From Pyrocephalus nanus (lineage: Eukaryota; Chordata; Aves; Passeriformes; Tyrannidae), in the NCBI GenBank assembly GCA_038380795.1, contig CM076259.1:68353741-68417740 (forward strand): a stretch of 64,000 bases of DNA. Direction: 5' to 3'. Positions 33,894 through 46,634 of the stretch are shown here, in pieces. The notes under the pieces were generated by a model that was given only the letters and a program-made list of their open reading frames with translations, was not told the DNA's origin and did not search any database. The translations under genes and the position numbers were made by a program. The stretch's first letter is position 1. The number at the start of each line of letters is the position of its first letter.

Positions 33894-36800
33894 CTTAATT
33901 GTTTTCACAAGCCATATGTAATTCAGTGGTGTGGACTTCCGAATAAGATATTTTATGAGTAGGAAGGGTTGAATTGTTTGGAAACATGGAAAAGACATGT
34001 AGGGCTTTTAACCTTGAGGTCATTGGTTTGAGTTTGGTCCAGCCTGATAAGAAACCAAAAACATTAAATCTGTATGTTCTCATGCAACTCTTCCAAACAA
34101 GTATTTCCTAAAGTGTAAGAGAGAGGTCATTGCTGTTGTTTTTCCCTCTTTTTCCTGCTTTCCCTTCTGAGTTCAAATTTGAACACTGCCTGGTAGGATG
34201 ACCTTCTTCTACTTTTAGAAGAAATGCAGCAGAGAATTGCTTCTGTAGAAAGAATTTCTCCTTCCCTGATACATATTTTATATGAATACTATAAAATTAT
34301 CCAGTTGACTTCACTGAGATATTTAAATAGACTTTCTGCTGGATATTGTACACTGTGAACATCCTTTTGTTCAGGTCATATGTTCTGGATTTATTTCACC
34401 TAGATTCAGGTACCTAGTCAAATCACATAATTTATTGAGAGGGTTTCTCTAAATCCTATCATGTTGAAGAGAGAAAAGCACCGGGAGAGCATGTCTGAGA
34501 TTTTATATGTACCACCTTCTCTGAAAAAGCAATGCATTTCTGCAATTTTGTTTAATGCATTTTGAACACAGGTACAGTTTGGGATTATACTTAGGTGCAG
34601 CAAGGCACTCTTAGTGTCAAATTAGAATGTTCATTCTGGGATTTGAGATGTATTCAGCTGGAGTCAGATTGCATTTTGATGACAATATTCAAAAGAGAAA
34701 TTAAGGATGTCTGCAACAGAGAGCTGACAGCCCTTGAAAACCTCTAATTCTATTAGACTTGCAGTGCAGGGTTCCCTGGGAACTGAAAAGGCAGGATCCA
34801 ACATACCCTCAGAATTTTCCCGCTCTAGACATGTGGGAACCTGAACTCCTGAAATTTCTTCTTGTGCAGGCTGATTTACAATGATCAGACTGATCAAACA
34901 CACGGCACTAATTTTGCTAGAAAACACACAAAGACAACGGTTGGTGGCACTGCATAAAGACTCTTTGAGGCTGAAGATATCCATGGGATTATGTTTTGTT
35001 TGATGTTATGTTTTGTTTTATGTTGGAAACATGTCTTTTTTCTCTGGCACTACTGCCAGCTTCTTATGCTTCAGGTGGCTTCCTCTCCCTTCACTATGCA
35101 ATCTTGGGTTAAACACCAGGGATGAACCAGTGCTGCAGCTTTCTTATTAGCTACATGCTTATTGTTCGGGGTCTCAGATTTTCTAAGATCCCTTAAAGTC
35201 CCCTGTAAGGACTTTACAGAGGTAACTGTCCTTACCTTTACCATTATTGTGGATGTTTCATTTTTGACATCTATATGAATGTTGCTTTATTTTCATTAAC
35301 AGTGGGCCATATTTTTTAATTATACCTAAGGGTATTTCATGGTTACTGCCACAGTGACTGAGTTGTATATACTCCTTCTTTCTGAAACAAGTACTGTACA
35401 CAATCCCATTTTAGAAAAACTGTTCTCCCTGCTCCTGAACATCACTTAGACCTTCTTACACTAGAACTCACCACTGCTTTGATTAGGGTCCTGCTAAACT
35501 TCAAACCTGTTTACCTGTTTTTCCCAGCTGACACTCAAAATACCAGTACAGGGTGATGACCAAATATTCAAACTGCTTGTGAGCCCTAATCCAATTAAAG
35601 CCTTTGAGGAAGAGGTTGTCAGAAGTATCTAGGTCTTGAGTTCCATTTGTTTTCATGGTCAGCAAGCAGCATATAGATACAGTGTGGATGTGAGTTGATG
35701 CTGATCTCTCTTAGTCCAACTTGTATCTCCGTTGTGCTCAGTTGCTCTGAAGCAGCGGAGTATGTCTGCACTATTATTTTCCTAAAACAGTGTGAAGGCA
35801 CTAGTTTTATACTCTATAAAAAGCCTGTAGCATTCAGCTGGCTCCTTTTGTCATTTTAGCAGCTGAGTGGAGGGGAAACAGTGAGAAAGAGAATACGTCT
35901 CTTAGTGCTTGAACAGTCAAGTGAATGAGATGTGTTTCAACTATCACCAACAATAGGGTTCTGTTGATGTTACCAGAGTCTGTGGTATTTTCAGAGATCT
36001 GAATATGACATTTTGTTTTCAGCAGCAGAAATATATCATTTGAATTAGTTGTACTTTCCCACATAGTTGGAATATTGCTGATACAAAGAGGGAATAATCA
36101 GCTTCTCATGGGATTTGCAACCATTAATAGCTGAGCATTCAAATAAATTTACTTGTGAGCTTTGCAGCATTGGTGGTGCCCTACTGGCATTGAATGCAGC
36201 TGTGAGAAAGGTGGGGTGGGCTTGAACTGGACATGAAGAACAGCATCAAAAGCCCTTTCTGTGCAGCAGCCCTAGGCTATTTTATAACCCAGTTAGAGCT
36301 CTGCTTTGGACAATTATAATACGTGTATGTACCTGCCATAGCTTGGTCACAGACACTGAAGATATACTTGAGCTATATTTTAACCCTGATCACAGTACTG
36401 AGCAGTTATTGCATTCTACAGCATTGCTTCCATCTGTGTAAGCATTCAAGGTGTCATCTGTGTAGGCAGAATAGCAAGTTGTTCACACTGGTTGCTGTTT
36501 ATACTTGAGATGATCTCATAAGTTGAGTGTTTCAAATGCTCTTTTTGTAATCAAGTCTTCACCCCCCTATCCTCACATGGAAGTATGGTGGTGAGTATAC
36601 AACAAATATATTTTTCAGCTGGAATTGGCTGCCAACACTCACTTTTCAGATCTTTAAGCTGTAGGTGTCAATCACAATATAATCTTCACATACACGTATA
36701 GGCATAGGAAGGGCTCAGTCAAAGTGTCTGTCTAGCACAGTACTCTGCCCTATCAGTGTCTGTACATGGGCATGAAAGGAAGGGAAAAAATGGGTCAAAA

Positions 36801-36942
36801 CATTGCCAGTTCCTAATATTCTTTCTACAATGAAGACCAAAGCTGTAAATAATATTTATTCAAAGTATGAATGATGGATTTAAACAATGACATAAACATT
36901 TTCCTGTTCTTCTGGTTATCCTTTCCTAATGTCTACTTGGTT
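33894..36942. other. Intergenic DNA, nothing recognised
   Basis: AT-rich sequence. Its open frames (the longest 106 codons, - strand, 34664-34984) look random. No repeats were assigned. Confidence 0.6.
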
Positions 36943-37122
36943 TTGAGCACTGAGTTGGTGCTTTCACAGCGCTGTCTAGCCTAAGCCCAAGATCTTGCTG
37001 CTCCATCCACTCATTTTATATGTAATCACCTTTTTGCATGTGATACTAGGTCTCTTTCTCCAAATGTTTTCCCCCGTGACTTCACATTTATCTGCACTGA
37101 ATTCCACCTGCTGTTTCACTAC
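36943..37122 (-). mobile_element. Possible ancient CR1 reverse-transcriptase remnant
   Basis: The - strand translation contains a VEFSADKCEV stretch (about 37075-37104) and, further on, a Lys-Met-Ser-Gly and an Asp-Leu-Gly-like block. This resembles the region just after the catalytic box in old CR1-type polymerases (W-Q-x-E-F, D-K-C, then D-L-G-V). The frame is interrupted. The assignment rests on spaced motif similarity only. Confidence 0.45.
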
Positions 37123-37395
37123 TCAATTGCTTAGGATGGTTCGTTTTGCATTCTCTGTCTCAAATGACTTAATTACATCCACAGGCTTCACCACAGCCCT
37201 GTTGGCTTTCTTTGCCAGGCTGGTTACAAACATCTTGCACTGCACACCCATGACCAAATTTGTGCTCACTTTGAGACTGTTCAACTCCTTGAACTGAGGA
37301 AGTTGCTCAAACCCATCCAATAGCTGGAAGAATTCAACCTGTAGGGAGAGAGCATCCTCTAATTTTTCCCTGTGAACCAAACCAGTAGACTGCAT
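37123..37395 (-). other. Unassigned 90-codon open frame with protein-like composition
   Basis: The frame starts at a Met and reads through 90 codons rich in K, E, L and V, with stretches such as FFQLLDGFEQLPQFKELNSL and SLAKKANRAVVKPVDVI. It lacks the low-complexity look of the other open frames here. Just upstream on the same strand, about 37480-37575, is a second short open stretch (KIEGMREQAAL) that soon ends in a stop. I recognise no family. It abuts the possible CR1 remnant at 36943-37122, so it may be part of an old retroelement. It could also be a processed pseudogene piece or a lost exon. No splice sites, promoter or polyadenylation signal decide between these. Confidence 0.35.
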
Positions 37396-40300
37396 TGCAC
37401 TGTTCTTGATATGGAAGATTTAAAGGCTTCTTTTATACCAATATGCTTTAAATTATAAATTTTAACCATAGTTATGCATTACAGTTTTCTTTTTTCAGTG
37501 CTAAAATTGTCTTGGAAGGTTCCTGTCCACCCAGAGCAGCTTGCTCCCTCATTCCCTCAATTTTTTCATAAGTCGCAATAGCTATTGGCTTTTTGTTGTT
37601 GTTCTGTTTGTTGATTATTTTTTTTTAACCCTAGATCATTGAAAAGACCTGGCACATCCCTGTGACCCTTCATGAGAACACAGTAAGGCAGAGAACCTCA
37701 ACAGAGAGTGGGAACAGGTCATAGAAGTGAGTGAGGCTTTGCAGGAATTAATTTTGTTGCCAAATAAAATGGAACATGTAAACATCACTATAAGAAAAAG
37801 ATAGGTTAGATAATACCATTTCCTGGATAAACTGCACTTAAGCAATCTTATCTTTAAGCTTCAGGGTTCAGATACTTTCAAAATTTCTTGGGCTGAGAGG
37901 TCTTGACTGTCAAGAAGTCACAGAGATTTTTAGCATATCAGCATGATGCGTAACACTGGCTCCCATGTTGTGAACTCCCTTTTTATATTTGTGTCTCCTT
38001 GGTTTTATTCATCCCTTTGTGAAATTCTGAGGCAACAGAAATTTTCACTGAAGGCTAAGTGACTCATTGGGCCGTGATGGAAAGATCTACAACTTCCTGC
38101 CCTAAGCAGCAGTGCTGGATAGTTGCCCATGATTCATACTGGGCATGGTCCCAAATTCATCGAAATATTGCTAGAACTGTAAAAAGTGGCAAGTCACTGT
38201 GGGGGCCTGGACCCTGCCAAAGGCTGAACTGAGGAAGCTGAGGCTCAGCTACTATTGAGTCAGCTTGACTGCTGTCATCAGTAGAGAGATCACATTTTAC
38301 ACCAGCTGAAAATCCCATCACAACTATCAGTTTGCAGACCCAAATGCGATAGGATTAGAAGCAATCACCGTAAATTACTGCTTTGTCCTGGACAATCGGG
38401 GCTCAGCAACGGATGTGCAATGTGCTTAGGCAGCATGGAAAGAATTAGGCAGCAGAGAGAAAGAGTAAAAACATCCACTAGACAAAAAGATGACCATATC
38501 AAATTATCAAGATAATATATCTGCATATTACTGAGGTTTACTTTCCTTTGTTGAACAGCAGTTTGTTTTGTAAAAATATCATTTGGCATGCAGGAATAGT
38601 TACTGTCTCGTTAGTTGATTTGCTTCTTTCAGGGAGAGATTATTCTGTCTGCCTTTTTGGAAATAATTTTCTGTTTAGTATTGAAAGAGTCGCCCTGGAT
38701 CTGGGTTCATCCATCTTCTGGTGAACATGATGAAGATCTGAATGAACCGAATAAAGGACAAATTGCAGCAGGCATGTAACAAGTCCTTCTTCTTTCTGTT
38801 AAACCTCTGTTAATAATGTGTGAAAGAGTGACAACAAAGAGCTTCTGTCCTCTTTATAAAAGACCCTTAAGGGCAGAGGCAAGCTGTAAGAAACTATTCT
38901 TTTGCTAATGATAGCTGAATTACTGAGAATGCTCAGTGTTAAAAACCCACGACAAGGATCTTGTACATGGAAAGGAAGTATTTCCTTGGACGACTTTCTA
39001 ATGACTGTCAAACATTTGCAGCCATCAGACAAAAGGAAGCATTGTGATGACAAGGCACACAGCTAGTGCTGTGGTTACATCTGCCAGTTGTGTAGCTGTG
39101 AGCTGTAAGCACTCCAGTAGTCTCAAGAACGAAAAATTGACTCCTGATTCTGAATTTTCTTCTTCACTCTTCCTACTTCTTTTTTTTTTCTCTTTTTTTT
39201 TTCCAAGGGTAGCTTGACTGATCGTGATTTTACCAGAACGATCTTAGACCTATTTGACCACATGCAACTCTTTCCAAGTTATATAAAAGACCATTTCATA
39301 CCAAGTTGTTCACTTTTTCAAGATCCTTAGATTTCTATGTCACCATAACTCTTTCCTCGGCTCAAACCATACCCATTAATGTATATGCTATATTTAAAAC
39401 TTAGTGGCTAGAAGAATACTCTTGCTCAGAGTATACATTTTCTATGTGATTCAAAGGTTTATGACTTTACAAGTTTTCAAGTGGCAACTTAGTCCTATTC
39501 ATGTATTTTTTATATTTTCAGAAAATCCACAAGCTAACCTCTCTTTATTCACTTGTAACTAATATTTTGTGATTTTTTTTTTCTCGAATACAAGGCAGAA
39601 AAAGAACAAGAGAGTTCATATTTACATCATGTACAAGTAATTGCATCACATATAAAAAAGCAACCTTATATCATAGAGCTTTCATAATAATAATTTTTTA
39701 TTGCAGTCATATTTTGGCAATAACACAGTTAAATCATAAGGAGGAAAGATCATTCATACAGCTCATGTTGCATGGTAAAATCAAACAAGTGTTATACACT
39801 TCTCATCACTGTGATAGCATCAAGGAACTGATTTTTGGAGTGAAACTTCTATAAAAACAAAATGCTTGGAAATGAGGCAATATTTCTAATATTGGTGTAA
39901 ATGTGTAAGAGGAGAGTAAGTGTGTTTGTTAGTGGAGTCTGCCAAGCTGTATCCCCAAAAATACTTCTTACTGAAAGCTATGTGCACATTAATTTTTGTT
40001 TTTGTTTGATTGCTTTTTTTGTCCTTAGGCTTTATAGGCAAATTTTTACGTATGGATATGATCTATGATGGAAAGTTTTTCTGTCAGTATGTCTCAGCTG
40101 AACAGGGGAAAAAAAAAATCACACACCCTAAACTCATATATCTGTCCACACAATATGCAGCTCTAATCTTGGCTTGGTGAGAATGATTAAAGGCACGGTA
40201 AATGCACTGGTGGAAAAACTCCTTTAGTATTTTGTTTTGCTTAGATAGCTTTGCTAGAAGAGCAAATTGACAGAATCTCTTCAGTGGAGAGAAGCAGGCT

Positions 40301-41332
40301 TATAGTATGGCTAAATATGAGGCACTCATGGCAGGTAAAGTGAATATATTACTATTCAAGGATATGTACCTTGAATTGCAATGTGGCTTAAAGTGTTAAA
40401 GAGTTTCAGCAAAGACCAAATTATCTATGTGGTCCTCACATACTGCTGTGATTAAAAGGACAAATGTAAGTCTTGAACATATGGACTGCAAACTATTAGA
40501 GAGCATTTGCATCAAATACTAAAGAAATTATGAAGTTCTACCAGAGCTGGAATTTATGATTAGTAGTAAGGATGATTAATCATAGCAATAACCTAACAGG
40601 AGATGTGATGATGTATCTGCAGTTCAAAATATGCATATAAAACCAGCTGTTTCTACCTAAAATATGTATTCTAATTTAAAGAAAAAATTGCTTTTCAAAA
40701 CCAGTGTCTTATGCTCCTTGCATCTAGCCTTAGAAATGGAACAGAACACCATCACAGTAGAGGTGAGCTACTTACTTTCCAGGCTTAAAGGGTACCTCTT
40801 ACAGTTTAAAAAAGAAAAAAAAATCATACAAGGGGAGATACATTTGCCTTAACCATAGACAGCTAAAAATGAGATATCTGAGTTATCCATTCAACCTTCC
40901 CAATATGATCAGTGGCAAGAAATAAGCATCAGAAGAAAGCTGTTCATCTCATCTGAAAACATACATCTAAGATAGATCAGATGAATTGCCTCTGGATGTG
41001 ACTCTTTTTTGTACTGTAAAGGGAACTTGAAGGATTAGCTTCCAATATTTAGGTAAGTTCATTAATGCAGGTGAATCCCTTCACAGCTGTAGACTTGGCA
41101 GAGTAAAGGGCTTCAAGATTCTACATCTTAAATATTTGCTTTAATTTTTCTTAAATTATACAATATCTTCTTCTCTCATCAATAAGAAAGAGACACTATG
41201 ATATATTTTTTTACAGTAAGTTGCACTGATTGCTACAATTCACCTCCCATTGCAATAATATCTACATCAGGAGTCCACATTCCTAATTTTCTGTCTGTGG
41301 TGACACAGAGGACAGAGACGCTGAGGATTAAA
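37396..41332. other. Intergenic DNA, nothing recognised beyond the short frame at 37480-37575
   Basis: AT-rich unique-looking DNA with a T-rich run at 39178-39205. No gene or transposon was assigned. Confidence 0.55.
39178..39205. repeat. Poly(T)/CT low-complexity run
   Basis: Two T runs interrupted by CTC. Simple sequence. Confidence 0.75.
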
Positions 41333-41400
41333 GGCTTGATTTAAATCCCATTAAAATGGGAGAGACTTGCATTGACTTTAATGGGATTTAGATTGAGTGC
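41333..41400. repeat. Palindromic MITE-like ancient repeat
   Basis: Two 14-base perfect inverted arms, TAAATCCCATTAAA (41342-41355) and TTTAATGGGATTTA (41377-41390), are separated by 21 bases. The whole 68-base block resembles a palindromic repeat common in reptile and bird genomes, built around CATTGACTTYAATGGG and its complement with a flanking gGCTTTGGATCAGG-like end. Such palindromes are probably remnants of non-autonomous DNA transposons. Family identity is from memory of the motif. Confidence 0.5.
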
Positions 41401-42103
41401 AGAGAAGGCTGAATGCTGAACTTCTGTCAAGTTTGAAGAACAGGGGGTATTAAAGGGAAAACTAATAATGCTTCTGTTAAATGTCTCAGAGAGACTTGCC
41501 AAACTGGTCATTCAGCCTCATTCAGGATGACTAAAGTGACTCAGTAAGCAATAAACAAAATTATTAATATAATTGCTAGTTGTCTTCGTTTCTTCTAATC
41601 TTTGTTACATTCCAATAAAGTAAGGTAGTGTGTGAGACATGATGTATTTTCTAGATACTATTAATAATTTATTTTATAGGGTAGCTTTTGCCATCTCTCA
41701 AGGAATAGCTGTCTTCTATTGCTGCATTACTTGATTCATTTACAGTCCAATGAGAACACGTAGGGCTACATTAAGCCTACCAGTTGTGGTACCTAAGTAA
41801 CTCCTGTGGACTGTAAGCCCCTGTATATCTGGAAAGTCCTTGTATACCTTCATGAAATGAAGATAAAGCCAGCTGCAATTGATAGATGCCTATGCTCCAA
41901 TGAACATATGGACAACAATTGGTTCAGTTCATTATGGGGAGAGAGGCAGGACATGAAACTCATGAAATAGGAAGTGGGAGCTTTGGTTTTCAAGTCCTTT
42001 TTATAAAGGGTTTTGAATCCCTAGTTGCTATTTCATATAATTACCGCCAAAGTAGAGATGCAGGGACAGTCTTTGTTTGCTGTTAAAGCTGAATCACTGT
42101 GCA
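41401..42103. other. Intergenic DNA, nothing recognised
   Basis: No gene, repeat or open frame of note. Confidence 0.6.
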
Positions 42104-42343
42104 GGGATGAAGGTAAGGGGCAATGGACACAAACTGAGACATCAGGAAACATCATTTTTAATGTGAGGAAGACTGAGGACTGGAATAGGTTTCCCGCAGT
42201 TCTTGTGGAGTCTCCCCCTTAGGAAAAGCTGTCTGGACATGGTCCTGGGCAACCAGCTGTAGGTGGTCTTGCTTGAGCAGGGGTAGTGGACTAGGTGACC
42301 ACCAGGGTCCCTTCCAACCTCAACAGTTCTGTGATTCTGTGAT
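42104..42343 (+). mobile_element. CR1 LINE 3' end, 5'-truncated
   Basis: Matches the last about 240 bases of CR1: GGGGCAATGGACACAAACTG, a frame resembling the C-terminal F-N-V-R-K block, CCTGGGCAACCAGCTGTAGG, and the 3' end CCCTTCCAACCTCAACAGTT followed by a repeated CTGTGATT-type tail (42330-42343). It contains stop codons and is inactive. Confidence 0.92.
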
Positions 42344-42631
42344 GAGTGGCAGAGTCTATGAGGCAGTAGGGGTGTCAACCAGGTCCCTGCTCCTGAATCG
42401 TTTTGAGAAGAGACATTTGTGGAAGGAGGACATCCTGGTGTCAGCTCAGTTCTGCTAGGACTGCTCAACCACTTTTTATTAATAAACCAAGGGATTACAC
42501 CAGTGCTTGATGCATGCACCACAACACAAACTCCCCTGGGGACCCTTTGTTTCCTTGATCTAGGGATGTCCTAGGAAATTGGGCATTCCTTGTGTCCTAG
42601 GAATGGGGGACAGGTGGGGCAACCACAACTA
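42344..42631. other. Spacer between two opposed CR1 copies, possible solo LTR
   Basis: About 290 bases that are GC-richer than average and contain an AATAAA near 42480. An 11-mer TGTCCTAGGAA occurs twice (about 42567 and 42593). An LTR is possible (TG start, polyadenylation hexamer), but I could not define its ends or a target-site duplication. Confidence 0.25.
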
Positions 42632-42745
42632 CTCCAAGCAACCTGTTCCAGTGCTTCACCACCCTCACAGTAAAGAATTTCATCCTAATATCTAATCTCA
42701 ATCTACCCTCTTCAAGTTTTAAATGTGAAAGTAAAGACAAAACGT
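42632..42745 (-). mobile_element. CR1 LINE fragment near the ORF2 C-terminus
   Basis: The - strand frame contains KLEEGRLRLDIRMKFFTVRV followed by VKHWNRL, the characteristic C-terminal end of CR1 ORF2. Neither the 3' tail nor more upstream coding sequence is kept. It lies opposite in orientation to the CR1 at 42104-42343. Confidence 0.9.
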
Positions 42746-45700
42746 GCTGCAGACGGGACATGTTCTCAGTGAACCTCCTGTGCAATTGATCTCGATGCTG
42801 CAATCAAATCCGGGTTATGCAGAAGGGAGATCGAGATATCATTCAGGATTTCCACACTGAATATTAGATGAATATTTTAAATTCTCTTAAATATACCATA
42901 ATTAAGTTTCCAGGCAGAAAATGCAGCCTTGTGGAAGCAACATAGCCAGTGATTTTCAAGAATTCTGAGGAACAGTAAACATCCAGCATAATTCTCCTTT
43001 TGCTGCCTGGATCAGGCAAAAGCTGTGTGTATTGTACAGCCTGGGAAGTAATGGTCCTGTGCCTTGGAGCAGGAATGCTGCTTGCTTGCTTGTGGACCGC
43101 CCTAGGTGACCTTATTGATAGATCAGGTGCCAGTACAGACAGGGCATTGCTAGTTTTGCTAGGATGGTGATAAGAGTGTAGTTTCCCTTGATTGCCAAGG
43201 TTAGATTTTCACTGAGGTTCTGCATGATGTTCTGCAGAAATATACATGCATATGTATTGACTGTATTTGGGATTTGGGACTGAAAACACCCATTATATAA
43301 TTGTCTTAAGGTAAGTATTCTATTTAAAAGAGCCCAAAGAATGAACCTGTATATGAAGAAGACATAATGCTCTCCACAGTTCTTTTTAAAATGTTAAACA
43401 AATTTACTTAAAGAAAAAGAACACACGTGCAATTCTAGGTTTGAAATCCAAGCCATGTTTTATTGCTTATTTTGTTTAGAGTTGGAAAAGGAGAGTAGAC
43501 GGTACTGGAAACTAAACTGAATTTAAGTATTTTTGTAGAGGCCCAAGGTATTCCCTCCCCTCCCCCCCCCCCAACATATTTTAGAAAATCTTCTAAGAGC
43601 AAAGGAACAAAAATACATGAATACAATGAGAGAAATCCCAGATTAGCAAGACAGTCTTTCACATGGCATTCAGGTAGACTCAGTCTTATTTACAGTTCAT
43701 TTTAAGAGATGTAAAAGACTTTTTCCACCAACAATTTTAAATTTGTGTGTATCTGTGCCAGTGTTAACACTGATGTGTCTTTACTATCTATGCTATACTA
43801 AAAAATCTGAATTTAGAAAAAATTCCTAGACTGTCTCACAAGTTGCAGCTTAATGGGTTTCTGCTCTTTTCATATATAACAAGAAATACAAATAGCAATC
43901 CAAAATAATTTGATTTCTGAATTAAATACTTCTGCTAACTGACTTGTAGTGACTTTGCCATCCTTATTCTAAATAAATACTTGAATAGATCCTGTTTAGT
44001 CTCAGAAAGCAAATCCAGCTTTTTTTGTGATGAGTTTTGAAATGTGTTGATGAGGGATTCTCTCTGGTGAAGAAAGATTTCATCGGGTTTTTTTTCTTTA
44101 CATTCATACATAATTTATCAAGAAAAGAAAATCATGAATGCACTCAGTGTTCATGCTAGGTGGTGGCTGTTTCATGTCAAATGAAGAAATTCAAGTAGGA
44201 ACGAGAAGCCTACATTTGTGAGTGAGTGTCCTAATTGCTGGAGAAGAGTAATCAGTTTTCTCTTCTTCTCCAGACTCATCAATCTTGGCTGCACTTTTGA
44301 TTTTTTTATAATAGCACAGATGAACAGCAGGGATGAATAAGCTTTGCTTCTTTCCATGAGCAGCCTGCAGCCTAATGTTTGGTACACCTTTTACAGGTGA
44401 GAAAAGGTAAACTGACATTTGAAAAAAGTGTCATCATCTCCTGCTTTTTAAAAGATACTGTGTCTCTTGAGTTACTATATAAAGAACTGGAAAGAAAGAA
44501 GACAGTGAATAACTTTTTTTTTTTTTTTAATAGTAAATGACATTTTTTTGCATAGCAAATACCTTGGTTTTGAATTCTATAAGGGAGATGGTTATGACTG
44601 CTGTATTCTTCATGGAATTTATGCCTTAGAAGTGAGTTTTGTGTGCATAGTCTACCTGCCAGACTGGGTTTCTTGGAAAAAACACATAATTTAAAATTCC
44701 AATTATGTGTAAACATGAGACATATGTTGAGCTGCTCGGCTGTGCCAAAATAGTAGCAATCTTGTGAGTGCTTAGAAGCTGACTATCACAGGAGGTTCAC
44801 TGGTTTAGATGTGGGATTGCATCCAAAATGTCACAGGGAATGTCACTAACTGTGAGGTGGGGGAGAGCAAGTAGAGAGGGGATCTGTTGGAGTTGACCCA
44901 GAGATCTCAGGGAGGCTTCTCACCAACCATTACACTGAGCACATCAGCTATGGCACACAAAAAGCGATACTGGGGAGAGCTGGCAGGACACCTTCAATTA
45001 TTCCAGTCACAGGTGTTCAGGCAACTGAAAACCACCACTCAGGCTTTAGCATTGCTGATACCATTAATCTGTGTATTTTGTTCCTGGTTCCTAGCACAGC
45101 TCAATGTACCAAGTTATGCTATGTGCATAAAGTCATGGATCTAGATTTGGCTCTTGGTCCTTGGTCTTGTAAGTTATTTTCACAGCTTCTTAAAACAAAT
45201 GGCTTAAACCCCCTGATTTTAATCTGGCTATTCCCATGTCTAAAATGATTCATGTTCTGAAGGCTTCCTGCAACAAAACATAGGCCTAGTCTGACTTGTT
45301 CTTCCTCTTTCAATTTTTCTTTTAAGTATCCTAAATGATGGCTGACACTAGAACCAGGAATCCAGACACATTGACTTCAAAAGCAATTGTAATATGGATG
45401 TGGTAACAAGGGTGGGGGGCAGAGTGGAAGGAAGAGGAGCACTTTGAAGATGTCATGATAACTCAGGCATGTTTAGATTCAGTAAGTAGGTGTGCCTTTT
45501 TCTGTATCCTGCTCATCTGCAAAGTAGGATGTTTGAAGAGAGGGAAAAATGAAATGTTATTTCCAGTAAAGGGGAGGAGACTTAACAATGGCAAAATTGT
45601 TATGAAAACACAAACAGTGGAGAGAACATTAAAATTTTTATCCAGGGAATAACTAAAAAAAGTGTATGAATTTGAAATACAGAGGAAAATTTCTGCCTTT

Positions 45701-46634
45701 TTTGTTTTTCAAAGCACTGATGTTTATAATTTATTTGTGACTGAATTTTATAAAACTGTTGCAATAAATATAAGGCTGGAACTCAATAATATTTTCCTCT
45801 GTTAGTTTGGTTATTTACCAGAAACATGATTAATTCAACCTGTACTCGTAAATACAAAATTTGGTTATTTGTTGTTCAATTGGGGATTGATAGATCAGGA
45901 CTGTGGTCATCTCTTGAAATTTCTACTTTCTACTTTTTTACTTTTTTTTTTTTTTCCTGAAAGTTGAAGATATAATCCAAATCATGAAGCTGCAACTTCA
46001 AAGTATTACCCTTGTCTGAGATGATCTTGAATACTGCCACTCATTTGGCCAAAAATACATGCTTGGAATTATTATCAGAACCTTTCATTCTCACAGATGA
46101 ATTAATATTGAAATATTTAAGAGAAAATGAAACAGTGTTAATAAGAGACATTTAGAGAAAGTGTTAAAATACCCCAGGTCTCTAGAGGTACATAAGGTAT
46201 CTAAAATGTCAAAATGAATTTAAAATTCTTCTTTCAATTATTGCACACATATATATAAATGCGAATATAAATTTGTGTGTTGGGGATTCTGTAACATAAC
46301 TTGAAAAGTAACCACTTTGATTGGTACCAGATCAACCTTTCCTTATTTTGCTCCAAATATTGCCAATTTGAGTTTTGAAAACAGATTCATCAACTTTCAG
46401 TGGTCTGTTTCCCTCCAGCTCTTTGCTATTTACTGCCCTATCTCCAGCCAGTAAAGCAATTTGTGAGTACTCCCTTAACTTATTTCAGGAAAAATTAATT
46501 GGATTAATTTCTTTAGTTTAAGCAGTTTACCTGGTTTTCTCTGTCTGAAGTGGATTAGGAAACCCTAATATAAACTGTTCTTCTGGCAGAATTGTAGAAA
46601 TGCTGAAATCTTTGGCAGTGACTTCTGCAGCAAG
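42746..46634. other. Intergenic DNA with simple repeats
   Basis: No gene recognised. Contains a C run at about 43556-43573, a T run at about 44514-44528 and another at about 45941-45957. Confidence 0.6.
43556..43573. repeat. Poly(C) tract
   Basis: CCCTCCCC followed by a run of about 12 C on the + strand (G run on the - strand). Likely length-variable. Confidence 0.8.

Noticed and set aside
34664..34984. 106-codon open frame on the - strand
   Set aside because: No domain, no conserved motif and no context suggesting a gene.
42142..42522. 126-codon open frame on the - strand
   Set aside because: It is the antisense shadow of the CR1 3' end at 42104-42343.
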